Positions 1 to 10,072 of a DNA stretch of 64,000 bases are shown here, in pieces. Location: positions 8,942 through 72,941 of the forward strand of contig CH001980.1 of NCBI GenBank assembly GCA_000149265.1, given 5' to 3'. Within the stretch, counting starts at the first letter, position 1. Every line of letters starts with the position of its first letter. Origin of the DNA: Ciona savignyi. Lineage: Eukaryota > Chordata > Ascidiacea > Phlebobranchia > Cionidae. The position numbers and the translations under genes are program-made. The notes below the pieces were generated by a model. That model saw only the letters and a list, made by a program, of their open reading frames with translations. It made no database searches and had not been told where the DNA came from.

Positions 1-271
1 ACATGGGCACTGGGTACCCCGGTAAAAACATAGCGGGCTGGTACGACGACAAGCTATAGTGACGATAGAATGGATGTATGTGGCCTCCACTCGATGGTGC
101 AGTGTGCATGTTGTCACTTTCTTTCGGTGGAAGTTTGGGGTTCGGAACAAAGTTCACTGGGGTGTTCTGTATAACCTGCGAGTGAATAGTTCAGACTTCT
201 TATTTTAAGGCACCAAACTAGATAACTTTTGGTTGAGAGAGACAGACAGAGAAAAAGTTGCAAGTAGTAGG

Positions 272-747
272 AAAGGATATTAATTTTTATACAAAAAATG
301 GGAAACACAAGAGGATCAACACAGGCAATAGTTAGATCACCTCGCACACACGGTTAAGTTATCGGAGCTATTGCAGTGTGTTAGGATAGGATAGGATAGG
401 ATATTCATCTTTATCCCCGTAAATGGGAAAACCAAGGTGGTTATCACACGGGCAATCGTCAGATCACCTCGCGCCCATCGTTAGGTTACCGGAGCTATTG
501 CAGTGTGTTGTATATGATAGACATGTTCCTTCAATTTGGTAGAACCCATTAATCCACTGGGTTGAGGTAATGTCCGTAAAGTGCCTTGCCCAAGGACACA
601 ACCGGAACTAGCTAGCGACCAGTTTCGCACCTGCAACCCTCTGTATGAAAGGCGACGCACTTAACCCGCTAAGCCAACGGCGCCGGTGTTGTGCATGATT
701 CACATGTTCCTTCAATTTAGTAGAACATTTTTAATCCGCTGGGTTCT
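272..747 (-). repeat. Three head-to-tail copies of a tRNA-derived SINE
   Basis: Three copies of one SINE lie in tandem on the minus strand. A 5'-truncated copy spans about 272-382, a full-length copy 383-686, and a third fragment about 687-747. Read on the minus strand, the full copy starts with a tRNA-like head that contains GCTTAGCGGGTTAAGTGC (A-box-like) and GGTGCGAAACT (B-box-like). The body includes GTGTCCTTGGGCAAGGCAC, and the copy ends in a tail of AGGAT repeats (seen as AGGATAGGAT on the plus strand). The same family recurs at least eight more times in the window. It resembles the composite SINE described from Ciona (Cics-1), but that identity is from memory and unverified. Confidence 0.85.
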
Positions 748-947
748 TTTTAACGTTTTTATTAAAGAATAAAGAGACTAAAACAAAATTACAATGTTTT
801 TGTAGCTCATAGCTTATGTTAAAACCATATTAACAATCTTGCATTTTATTTCTACGGTTAAAATTTTTAAATATTTGGTAAAATATACTAAAGGTATTAA
901 GTGGCGTTTTCGGTAAGGTTATAAGTTAGAACAAAATTGTATTGTAC

Positions 948-1127
948 CTGTTCATTTGTTTGTACATTGAATCGATTAGGTCTGTAACTCTGGCGACATT
1001 GTGGAATACTTTCATTCGAAATCGCGCTTTCATTTTCGCCAGTATCGTTTACCGGAGTTCTTTTCGATCTAAATCGAACCCTTCGTTGTTGTAACTTCTT
1101 TAAATGCTCTCGTCTTGCCTCCTCCAT
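948..1127 (-). CDS. Possible first coding exon of a leftward gene (partial)
   Basis: An open frame of exactly 60 codons runs from an ATG at 1127 to a good splice donor (CAG followed by GTACAA; intron from 947), leaving phase 0. The peptide is strongly basic and acidic near its start (MEEARREHLKKLQQRRVRFR) and turns polar with Asn, Ser and Gln later, which suggests a coiled-coil or unstructured N-terminus. I do not recognise the family. Continuing exons would lie left of 900, where SINE copies sit, or outside the window. If real, it is divergent from the GT8-like gene at 1732 and shares a promoter region of about 600 bp with it. It could also be a chance ORF, because no second exon was found. 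Confidence 0.35.
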
Positions 1128-1424
1128 AACTTAACCGCAAAAAGAATCAACAAAATTGTCAAAAATCAGCAAAAATTCATGACTAAAGACACTACAACAA
1201 TAATGAACTATCGCTTCCTAACATTTTCTCGTTTCTCAGTTGACTGTGAAATATCGTGTGCTTCGGTGGTTTTCGACACGCACCAATGATTAGTAAACAT
1301 TGCCAAAATTGTGGAATTCCAAGGCACGAATGGTCGTTTTAAATGTGAACCTTACAAACTCTTAAATGTCACTATTTATATGGTTTAAATTGTAGTTTTT
1401 TCCATATCATATACGTTAATTTTG

Positions 1425-1536
1425 TTGTTAATAACGTGTTTTAACGACTGTTCGTTTTGCCGTCTTTCCCTGTTCACGTGTTGTGATTTGTTTTTGCCAT
1501 TATTTAATACTGGGGTAAAATTGTATAAACTAAACA
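1425..1536 (+). repeat. 5'-truncated LINE 3' end upstream of the GT8-like gene
   Basis: This stretch matches, in reverse orientation, the LINE fragment at 4801-4975. It shares AACGTGTTTTAACGACTG, TTCGTTTTGCCGTC, a TACTGGGGTAAAATTG-like stretch and the terminal ATAAACTAAAC. The same module ends the long LINE at 29270-29376. It is therefore an old, dead-on-arrival insertion of that LINE family. It lies about 200 bp upstream of the start codon at 1732, in what should be promoter or outron sequence. Confidence 0.7.
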
Positions 1537-1713
1537 TAACTATCATGTCGTTTTGTTACTATGTGTCGTTTTGTTAACATTGTGTTTTGTTAGTACAAAA
1601 GTGAAAACTAGAACGTTTTAACTATTTTATTTTCAAGGTTTAACGGTAAAGTTGTTTATAAGAAAATTACCGAAGAAATAGTTTTTGCAATCAGCGAAAA
1701 AAACTATTTTCTT

Positions 1714-1715
1714 AG
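1714..1715 (+). promoter_or_regulatory. Splice acceptor 16 nt before the GT8-like ATG (candidate trans-splice site)
   Basis: The pyrimidine-rich TATTTTCTTAG ends at 1715, leaving a 16-nt leader before the ATG at 1732. No obvious matching donor lies nearby upstream. In Ciona many mRNAs receive a short spliced leader at such a site. An ordinary 5'-UTR intron is the alternative. Confidence 0.4.
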
Positions 1716-1731
1716 TGTGGATAAAAAGGTT

Positions 1732-2877
1732 ATGGAGTCTTGGCGGACCTTTCGGAGTGAAATTGACGAATTAGAAAGAAGACAACTTTTTTCCGTAAGC
1801 TCGTTTAAGCGATGGACGTTATCTATCATTCTTGTGCTGGTTGCGTTTCATTATATGTGGAAATGGGCTTTTCCGAGGGTAAATTACGATCATTACCCGC
1901 CGGCCTTACGACCTACAGAATCACAAATTCTTCAACACGAACTCGCGTTGCGCACTGGCGTTGGCCGTCAGATGCAGCTCAAAGAAATCAACTTTGTAAT
2001 TTTTGCTTGTGGCTCTGACGGCCAAAACGATCCAGCATATGACGCCATTATTACCATGAAGTCTGCGGCTTTGCTGGCAACTAAGATAATTCATTTTCAC
2101 ATTTTTACTGATGACAGATTATACCATATTTTTATGAAGGAATTGGACAAGTGGCCAAATCATATCAGGCATAGAGTTGCCTTTCAGTTTCATCATGCTA
2201 CCTACCCTGAATCTATGTTTGGACTACAAAAAACGTTTGACACTACGTCATGCCAATTATCATTTCTGTTTTTACCAAATATTTTAAAAGATTTAGACCA
2301 TGTCATTTATGTCAAAAGTGGATCAATTTTCCTAAAGAGCCCTGACAATTTATGGTCAATTTTATTGGATTACACCAAAACCAATGCTGTTTCACTCTTG
2401 CCCTTAAATCAATATGGGATGAGTTATAAAACAGATGCAGACAAAAATCAAATTCAGCAAGTTTTTAATTCAAATATTATGCTCTTCGATATGTCCAGGG
2501 TTAGACAAACTGTATTCAAAATCCCAATGTCTAAAAAACACCACGATTTTCCTATAACAAGTGATAATTACCAAATCACTAATACGACATGGCACCCACA
2601 TATGTTACTAACCATTTGCAAACTATTTGAGCCCTGGTTTCAAGAACCAGCCAAAGATATCCTGAATATTATAGCATTTTTTAACCCAACAGTTATCAAT
2701 CAAATGCCCTGTCTTTGGGGTTGTAATAGTACATCCCCTTACATGATTTCACCACCACAAAATAGACAAGAAAAGCCATACAACAAACTACGCTGTTTAA
2801 TGAATGCAGTCAATTTTAATAACTTTAGTCGAAGACAATTGGAATTTGAATTAATGTTATTAGAATGGCACAATTAA
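1732..2877 (+). CDS. GT8 glycosyltransferase-like type II membrane protein (glucoside xylosyltransferase-like), DXD lost
   Basis: This is a single-exon gene of 381 residues. The open frame reaches back to a GTG at 1717, but the first ATG is 1732 and lies just after a splice acceptor, so I chose it. Residues 28-45 form a signal-anchor membrane helix after a charged cytoplasmic tail, giving type II topology typical of Golgi or ER transferases. The lumenal part aligns with the GXYLT1/GXYLT2 branch of family GT8, which adds xylose to O-glucose on Notch EGF repeats. Matching blocks are an INFVIFACG strand, HFHIFTDD, LFLPNILKDLDHVIYV, a PDNLWSIL stretch and NIIAFFNP. The metal-binding DXD that should follow YV reads KSG (about residues 195-197), and the usual HGNR-type block near the C-terminus is absent. 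The fold is probably kept but xylosyl transfer is doubtful. The family call is from memory of conserved blocks. Confidence 0.8.
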   Translation: MESWRTFRSEIDELERRQLFSVSSFKRWTLSIILVLVAFHYMWKWAFPRVNYDHYPPALRPTESQILQHELALRTGVGRQMQLKEINFVIFACGSDGQNDPAYDAIITMKSAALLATKIIHFHIFTDDRLYHIFMKELDKWPNHIRHRVAFQFHHATYPESMFGLQKTFDTTSCQLSFLFLPNILKDLDHVIYVKSGSIFLKSPDNLWSILLDYTKTNAVSLLPLNQYGMSYKTDADKNQIQQVFNSNIMLFDMSRVRQTVFKIPMSKKHHDFPITSDNYQITNTTWHPHMLLTICKLFEPWFQEPAKDILNIIAFFNPTVINQMPCLWGCNSTSPYMISPPQNRQEKPYNKLRCLMNAVNFNNFSRRQLEFELMLLEWHN

Positions 2878-3097
2878 CCCTGACTTGTATTCAATCTATT
2901 TGCATTGTATTTATATTTTGCACAAAGTTCGTTTTATATTCAAATGCTAAACCATTTTTCGTGATTTTATTTCAATTGTTTGCTCATACAGTAGCTAGCA
3001 TTTTGGACTCTCAACCAAAAGGTGGTGTGATCAAAACCAGTCATTACCAAGTGTATTCTTAAGCATTCATAACTAGTGGTTAATTAAAAACTAGAAC

Positions 3098-3267
3098 TCA
3101 GCGGATTAATGGGTTCTACCAAATTGAAGGAATGTGTCTATCATATACAACACACTGCAATAGCTCCGGTAACCCGACAATGGGCGCGAGGTGATCTGAC
3201 GATTGCCCGTGTGTTAACCTCCTTGTTTTTTCCATTCACGGGGATAAAGATGAATATCCTATCCTAA
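3098..3267 (+). repeat. 5'-truncated SINE in the 3' UTR of the GT8-like gene
   Basis: This is the 3' two-thirds of the tRNA-derived SINE. It begins near GCGGATTAATGGGTTCTACC and ends TATCCTATCCTA. It lies between the stop codon (2877) and the polyadenylation signal at 3506, so it should be transcribed as part of the 3' UTR. Confidence 0.85.
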
Positions 3268-3505
3268 ATATCAATGTCATTTTAAACACACTGTTATAGC
3301 TTTGGTAACCTGTGTGGTAATCTAACATTATGTTATTATGCTTTTTTTAACATTATGTTAACATGAGTTTTTGTTATTTTGCATTTTATAGATTCATCTG
3401 CCCTATGTTCTAATTATATACCTTATTAGATTGTATTTCTTATGCTACGTTTTCTTTTATCTTGTGTTTAATTTTAAAATCGTTCAGTGTTTTAAAGTAA
3501 TTTTC

Positions 3506-3511
3506 AATAAA
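3506..3511 (+). terminator. AATAAA polyadenylation signal of the GT8-like gene
   Basis: AATAAA lies 629 bases after the stop codon and is followed by an A- and GT-rich stretch. It is the first canonical signal I see downstream of the gene on this strand. Confidence 0.5.
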
Positions 3512-3717
3512 ATTGCAACAATCATGCATACTTGGTGTGTCTGTATTCACTTATTTTAACTGTTCAAAAACCTTTGTCAAGAATTATTAAACTGGTGAAC
3601 AAGTTTGTAGTATGATGTTCAACATTATCATGAATATTAAAATCATACATCCAAACTGGTAGTGGTAGCACAAGCTTAAAGACAGACAAAATGTTTATAT
3701 GTATATTACCATTTTCT

Positions 3718-3976
3718 AGGAGGCAAGCTCCCTCATTGCAATGGCCGCTTTCCCGCCCACTTTTCTTCAAGGCTTAGTGTAATAATTTTATTATAAACAT
3801 TTATTTTTCCAAATTTTTATGTAGGTTTGGTGGCCACGTCTAGATTTACTGAAAGTAAATAATTGATTGGGTTTAAACATGCTTTAGCGACCGTCGTTTT
3901 GCCATTTTTAGGTAAGTATCAAAGGTGCTGCTTCGGGTTTTCATCGTGAAAACAAAAAATAAACTTAAATAAACCC
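3718..3976 (+). repeat. LINE 3'-end fragment
   Basis: A diverged copy of the last ~260 bp of the LINE at 23.9-29.4 kb. It shares CACTTTTCTTCAAGGCTTAGTG (one mismatch), a GGCCACGTC block, GACCGTCGTTTTGCC and the end CATCGTGAAAACAAAAAATA followed by AAC repeats. It is 5'-truncated with no coding sequence left. Confidence 0.75.
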
Positions 3977-4287
3977 AATACTATAAGTTACCATTGATAA
4001 CTCAATCACCCCTACACTGTGTGGCTAGAATCGGATTTAGACATTTACTGTGGTTTGTTTGGTTTCAAAAAGTTTTACAGCGCCATCAGTATCTTTTCCT
4101 GATTTAATTTTAGTTTTTCATGGCCCTCTATAACCATGTCTGTCTGTTGTCAATTTTTCACCAATTTCCCTGATAATTAATTTGATGATTAAAAATTTCA
4201 AAATAATTTTAGGATTAATTTCAATGGAACAGCTATTGACAACCTATTTTTGTACAAGACCACAACACTCAGGGGCATTCTTCGTAT

Positions 4288-4293
4288 TTTATT
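4288..4293 (-). terminator. Polyadenylation signal of SAP18
   Basis: TTTATT on the plus strand is AATAAA on the minus strand, about 120 bases past the SAP18 stop codon at 4412. Confidence 0.5.
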
Positions 4294-4411
4294 AAAAACA
4301 ATGATTCGATACGTCATCACAAAAGGGTATGAAATTGTACTCAATAGCCCTGGCGGTGGGCGTCTCTTTCAACTTGATAAGAGCAGCTTTTAAAATATGT
4401 TGTTTCATCCA

Positions 4412-7400
4412 TCAGTACGCTCTCCGTGTATCACGGGGCAGTGATATTGCAATGTCCATGAAGTCGCCGATTTGAAATTTCTGCGACGCGAGACTTATAC
4501 TGTCATCGGGCCCTTTATGCCCTCCCACCGTCTGCCCGATATCTTTTAACCTGTGAGATAATAAAATAAGCTTGATATAGGATGCATTAAATCTGAACGA
4601 ATAGCTTAGTGGGTTAATGCCCTACTTTTAGCTGAAGGGTTGCAGATTCGAAACTGGTTCCTAACTAGTAAGCAGTGTCTTTATACACTTTGTGATCATT
4701 GCCTGAAAGCTGAAACTATTTGAAATAATTTATTCTACCAAAATTAGAAAAAAAGGTCTTAATCATACACAGCACACTGTAATAGCTCTGATAACCCGAC
4801 TGTTTAGTTTAGTTTATTCAATTTTTGCCCCAGTTTTTAAAAATGGCAAACTAGTATAATCACGACACAGGAACGGGAAAAGACGGCAAAACGAACAGTC
4901 GTTAAAACACGTCATTAAAAAAAAAGAGATATAAATTATGAAAATATAGCGGAGGCGGCCGCCAAACCTAGACAAAAGAACAACTGTGGGTGCAAATATC
5001 TCTGTAAAAACACTCTGTTAAGTAAAAAAATTGTTGATAACGCCCCTTGTGTTTTCCTATTCACGGGGATAAACATGAATATCCTACCCATTACAAGACT
5101 CAAACACTTCAGTTTTCAAATATATACAACAACCAATTTCTTGTGTGAAATAAAGTCAATAAATAAAAAAAAAAAATAAAAATTTGTTTTACTCAAACAG
5201 GTAAGTTATATACAACAACAATCTCTGTCTAAATAAAGTAAAGAAATTTGTAGGATATTATTTCAACCGCCCACTTGATTAAGAAACGATTATCCTAAAC
5301 TCCCACACAATAAATAATATTATGATTATGAACCAACAATAGGAAACAATAAACAGACATACTGAGGCATAATAAACTCTTTGTGATAATATCTTGTTTT
5401 GCATTCAAACTTGGCTGTGGGGTTTATATTTATAATACTAAGTGTCATTTATAGCCATAAGGTATTATGGAGACGAATCATAGATCTGTTCCAGATTAGA
5501 TAACCACACGCACCAATTTGATATACAAGATTCAAAAGAAGCCTTTATACATTATACTACTTATTTTGGTATAAAGTATACAAATAGATATAAATAGGTG
5601 TGTTATCATTATATCCTTGTTGGACACAAGGCATATTGTGTTTTGGCCACATTTTCTTTACACAAAGAGCACTTTCTAAAAATAGGACTCGCACATAATG
5701 CTTATCCTGCAGTTATCATTAAATGGATATACCGGAAGAGGTATTACTTAAACATACTATACAAGCGGTCTTTAACCTAGTTTTCTTTATATACCAATAT
5801 GTTAAAATTGTAAATATCAAACAAAATTCAGTTAAAACTGTCTTTAACCTTTTAGGTAAGCTAGTATAATAGGTTAAAACTATCTTAAGTATCATACATA
5901 AGCCAGTGTAATAAATGTTATTTAAAATGACATCTTAAATATCTTATTATAAAGATTTATTGTAATTTATTTTATGCTTTGTCGTAAATAAGCCAGTGTA
6001 TTAAATGTTATTTAAAATGACATCTTAAATATCTTATATGATAAAGATTTATTGTAATTTCTTTTATGCTTTGGCTACAGAAAGCAAAAGCATGTACCCA
6101 AAGCAGTAAACTCCAATGTTACATAAATTAAATTATTATCACAAATGAATTGATAACATGAAATAATATTAAAAAATAAGAACATGTATAAAAAACAAAT
6201 ATACAGGTGAACACCACAGTTTTTATTCAATTTTTTTAACAAAATCACAAATATATTATAATTTAATTTGTTTTGTTATTATTATCCCTTAGGGATATTA
6301 TAGGGCCTATAATAAAAAGAAAAGCTTAAAATAAAACACAACTTAAAATTAATTGCAGTAAACTAAGTCAAATGTTTGGGTAAACATTAATAAGTGAAAA
6401 GTAACTTTAATGCTGTATTAACTCTAAGCATTTTTATCACAATGTGAATGATGACAGAATCTGTACTTTCCAAACTGTACCAATGGCAGCCTCAATTTCA
6501 ACCATTATTGCATTTAGTGTGACTTAAGTTTACTTGATTTTTTTGTTCCTTTATTACATTAAAGAAGAATTGCACAGGTATTTTAAGAATGCAGGATAAA
6601 ACGGCAAAAAACATATAACCATACCAACAGCTTAGGGTCATTAAAATGTTTATTTTTTTATAAACTTAAATACAAACATTACATTTAATAACAAATGGAT
6701 AGGTTAAGAAAGAATTTTTTTAAATATTTGTTTATTTGTCCCTCTTAGGTTAGCAAAGTTACTGTCTATATATAGCAAAATGCACGCTGACATAACTGTC
6801 TACGATACCAAAAATAAACTATTCACCTGTATCGACCATTTCTTTCCAGATAAACGGTCCCGAATTTAAACGCGGTTCCCTTCTTGCGAGCATCCGGTCG
6901 AACTTCTTTAACAAGACTGGTCAACTCTTTTAGTGTGGCATCCATCCTAGATAAATATTTTTTTAAGTCAATATTACATTTTTAGGTACATATTTTTAGG
7001 TATTTTTTTATCTCACATTTATTAAGTACCGGTATACTTCTTTTTCTAGATAAACATCTTTAGGCCAATATTACATTTTTAGGTATTTTTTTAGATTAAT
7101 ATTTTTAGTGCAATATAACAGCCACAGGCATTAATTACCTAGTATGCCACCCCTGTGCATAAGTGTGGGTGACATCACACCTGCCACCCTTGGTTTTACC
7201 CATTATAAGTCACCAAAAATGGAATTACTACCGAAAATATTCTTATGTTACTACAGTTTCTCTTTCTGCTAATTTAAGTAATTTTGGTATTGTTTTAAAT
7301 GGGTTTAATATAATGCACTTTCACTATAAATAAATTAATAACTCATACCTACAAAATCAAATCCATTTTTAGCAGAAATTTACTTGATTGATGTGTTTCA

Positions 7401-8701
7401 CACTTTTACTCTAAATGGCACCCAAATATGTAATAAAAAGACAAAAATTTTCCCAAAGACACAACCGTCTAGCCAGCGGCTTGTTTGGATCCCATAACCT
7501 TTCAGCTGCCTACAGATTGCCGACGCTTTACAGGGTTCGAATTAATGATTTTGAAACGATTCGCGAAATGCGTGGGTTAGGAGAAAATCGTTTTCGCGTA
7601 TTAGCTATGTTAAATTGCCTTAGAATGCGGTTTTAAAACCTCTCAAACTAATCTGTAAAGCCAGAAAGATAATTCATTAAGCAAACAGTACCGTTATTAA
7701 GTAGTAATGATAAACTACAATAAACGTGTCGTGAGTTAATGTGTGTAGGATAGGACGAATATCGACGAAACGAAGCCTTAGAAACGAGTGAAATCTTACT
7801 TGTTAAAACACCATATAACCTTATTATAAAGGGGTGTGTTGCATCTCCGCCAATCATAAATAAAGGAATCGTGGTATATTATCGCATAATGGCTATTGTT
7901 GCGTTGTGATAGAAATGCTTATTATGCGTCAATAATGCAAAGTAAAGGCAAGGTAAATAAATGTAATAGTAATGTAATTGTCAAATGTTATGTTGAAAGC
8001 AAACGATGTTATATTAACGTGTTGATGTTTTATTATTAAAAGTGCGCGAAATCAGTAACGGTAATTTATATTTTCGCGATTTTGTTAATCTTTGTAATTC
8101 GCGAACTTTAAAAACGGTTCGCGAATAGCGATTCGCGATTCCTTAATTCAAACCCTGCTTTACTTTTAAGGCTAATAGCTTACTGTGGCTTTTATATGGC
8201 ATTAGTTTATCTAATTACAGCAACATAGCACTTTAAAAGTAAGATTGCATGGAATACCTACCTTCTAAATCGGATTTCAGACATTGTTAAAACGAATTTC
8301 AGACATTTGTTTCTAAAGTAACGATATATATAAAGTTTTGTTACATGATTTTACAGACTGGATCCATATTATTACAAAGAATTTAGTTGTTTTCCGTAAC
8401 TACGACATCACTGATAATCTGTTCAGTCCAGATGCAAGCATGATATTGCTAAGAATTTAGACTGGACATTTTACACTAACATTTCTCACCAAGTATAGAT
8501 CTGCAGCTCATTCCCAGGAACCGAAGTTCTGGAAAATTCCTCCATTCGGTGATGACGACCGTTATCCGACACGAAAACGCGTAGCAGTAACGGACAGGTC
8601 TTTTCACGGTCAACTGGCTTCGTTTCTTCGACCTTTTCCGGTACCGCAGGGGCATCTTGTGCAACACTGCGCAGTCGGTCTTCGATTTTTCCTTGCGGCA
8701 T
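4412..8701 (-). CDS. SAP18: SAP18, Sin3-associated 18 kDa polypeptide (three exons)
   Basis: Reading leftward, exon 1 is 8701-8490, exon 2 is 6946-6827 and exon 3 is 4550-4412. All boundaries are GT/AG and the phases join exactly, giving 156 residues against about 153 in vertebrates. Exon 1 carries REKTCPLLLRVF and NGRHHRMEEFSR and ends in ELQIYTW. Exon 2 continues MDATLKELTSLVKEV, PDARKKG and the RYR join. Exon 3 has LKDIG, PDDSISL and KFQIGDFMDIAI. These are the signature blocks of SAP18, which has a ubiquitin-like fold and belongs to the SIN3-HDAC corepressor and to the nuclear ASAP/PSAP complexes (with RNPS1 and Acinus or Pinin) that load on exon junction complexes. Compared with the human protein the middle is shortened (an ERNGRYR stretch) and the SGRKGT loop is replaced by VGGHKGP. 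The introns (4551-6826 and 6947-8489) hold a SINE with LINE debris, a MITE and a duplicated p38 3' end. Confidence 0.95.
4595..5095 (+). repeat. SINE split by a LINE fragment, in SAP18 intron 2
   Basis: A full-length but decayed SINE starts at the tRNA-like head (AATAGCTTAGTGGGTTAA, then GGTTGCAGATTCGAAACTGG with a good B box). It runs to AACCCGAC near 4800 and resumes at about 5036 (CCCCTTGTGTTTTCC, then ATGAATATCC). The interrupting piece is a minus-strand LINE 3' tail. About 35 bases of the SINE consensus are missing at the junction, so the insertion or later decay removed some target DNA. Confidence 0.75.
4801..4975 (-). repeat. LINE 3' tail inserted in a SINE
   Basis: Read on the minus strand it contains GGCGGCCGCC, AACGACTGTTCGTTTTGCC, CCCGTTCCTGTGTCGTG and a TGGGGCAAAAATTG-like stretch, and ends ATAAACTAAACTAAAC. 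This is the same 3' end as the copies at 1425 and 29270. The pentamer AAACT repeats at the tail mark it as a target-primed insertion. The left limit is clear; the upstream limit near 4975-5035 is not. Confidence 0.75.
5901..6073. repeat. Two direct copies of a 90-bp unit
   Basis: Two units both begin AGCCAGTGTA (5901 and 5991) and share a TTATTTAAAATGACATC block and a GATTTATTGTAATTT block. This is a small local duplication in SAP18 intron 2. The rest of the intron (5100-6826) is AT-rich, with no further gene or recognised element seen. Confidence 0.8.
7531..8157. mobile_element. MITE-like element with CAGGGTT terminal inverted repeats, in SAP18 intron 1
   Basis: The left end CAGGGTTCGAATTAATGA mirrors the right end, which read inward on the other strand is CAGGGTTTGAATTAAGGA. 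Both subterminal regions then carry TTCGCGA motifs. The flanks share CTTTA immediately outside each end, giving a 5-bp target duplication. A CAGGG start with a 5-bp duplication fits a hAT5-like non-autonomous element. No transposase is present, and a short plus-strand ORF at 7415-7636 crosses the left end and is not convincing as a gene. Confidence 0.55.
8179..8425 (-). pseudogene. Duplicated 3' end of the p38 gene, in SAP18 intron 1
   Basis: This stretch is a diverged direct copy of 9870-10089. Shared blocks include CACTTTAAAAGTAAGATTGC, ATGGAATACC, GATTTTACAGACTGGATCCA and AGAATTTAGTTGTTTT. Its right end reads, on the minus strand, AACAGATTATCAGTGATG, which is the last codons and stop of p38 with one silent-type change. 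No more p38 coding sequence follows. It is a remnant of a local duplication rather than a gene. Confidence 0.75.
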
Positions 8702-10072
8702 TTCAATTGATTAATAAACAAGACCTATTCCTTTTCCTAATGTCACAGAAAGCAAAAGAATAACATGAATATTTCGGTAACCGTTTAAGACATAATTACA
8801 GATCATGCAAATTGACCATAGAAATCGTATAACTTTAATAAACATCTTACTCCAGATTGATTGCTCGAAAGAAATCGATATAAAATGGAACCATGCAGAC
8901 ATTTAACATCAAAAATAAAATGACACAAAAATAAAGTTTTTTACATCTATTAGTAAAAGCGATTCCAGTTAATATTTAATACACAACATTACTCGATAAT
9001 ACCCATCATTTATAAGTGCAGAGTTATAAAGAGACATGAAATATTTCACATAGTTTTCTGCCTGTTCCGGAATAGTGCTGCAATTTCATTTGTTCATCTT
9101 AAGAACAACGGCGCTAATTCAAATTAGCGAACATAAATAAAGGCACTTCACACACAATGTATAGTCAACATGAAAAAATGGACGAGAAAAAATTTCAATA
9201 TTTTAAACAACTTTAATAAAATAAAATAAAAAGTTCAAGTTCATTTTGTTAACCCCATGAATTTACAGTGTCAGACAGAATGCCTATTTTTGCACCAAAA
9301 ATTGATTCTAATGAACCAGAAACATGAATATTTTGTAAAAAAAATTAATCAACTATTTAAGTTTAAAAAAATCTATATATTTTTGTTACTTTTAATATGT
9401 AGAATTGCGTAATTGTTTTGTGCTACTTTATATCACACATATTTATTTATTCAATTTGCTTTTCTGTTGCACTGCAACAGTTTAAATATAATATGCAATA
9501 AGAACTGCAAATTATAACCAGTGGAACCTATACCACCCAAGTAAATTTCCATTGATTCATATGAATTATTGGGTTCAACCATTTTTTCCACAGACAGAGT
9601 GCGTAAATGCAGCGTTGTAATTTACAATGTTCGTAAAAACAACCACAAAACACCGCTGCGAAAACTACCAATAAAACATTTTCAAAAAATAAAAAACGCA
9701 GTAAGAGTAGAGTAAACCACATTAAAAAACAAAGTGTTATGCAATTGCCAAACAGCACTTTGTTAATAATAAAGCGACATTTTTAACGAACGTCATGTAG
9801 CTTCTGACATGTTTTGAAGCCAAACATCATCAATCACAACTTAATGGTGTATAGCTGGGTGACATAACCAATCACTGCAGCTTTCATATGGCATTAGTTC
9901 ATTCGAATTACAGCAAAATCGCACTTTAAAAGTAAGATTGCATGGAATACCTTATAAAGAGGATTTCGGTGACTCTTTCTTAGTAACGCGATATACAAAG
10001 TTTTGTTCCATGATTTTACAGACTGGATCCATGTTATTGCGAAGAATTTAGTTGTTTTTCACAACTACTACA
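8702..10072. other. Intergenic: SAP18 upstream region and p38 3' UTR
   Basis: No convincing gene lies here. The right part (about 9440-10072) should be the p38 3' UTR on the minus strand; a TTTATT cluster near 9441-9452 offers polyadenylation signals. The left part is the SAP18 promoter side. ORFs in this span are short, AT-rich and lack family motifs. Confidence 0.5.

Noticed and set aside
575-690. A tRNA gene suggested by A- and B-box-like sequence in the SINE heads
   Set aside because: No cloverleaf with paired acceptor and anticodon arms; these are SINE heads found in many copies.
7415-7636. Plus-strand ORF starting MAPKYVIKRQKF
   Set aside because: It runs across the left end of a MITE in the SAP18 intron and has no recognisable family.
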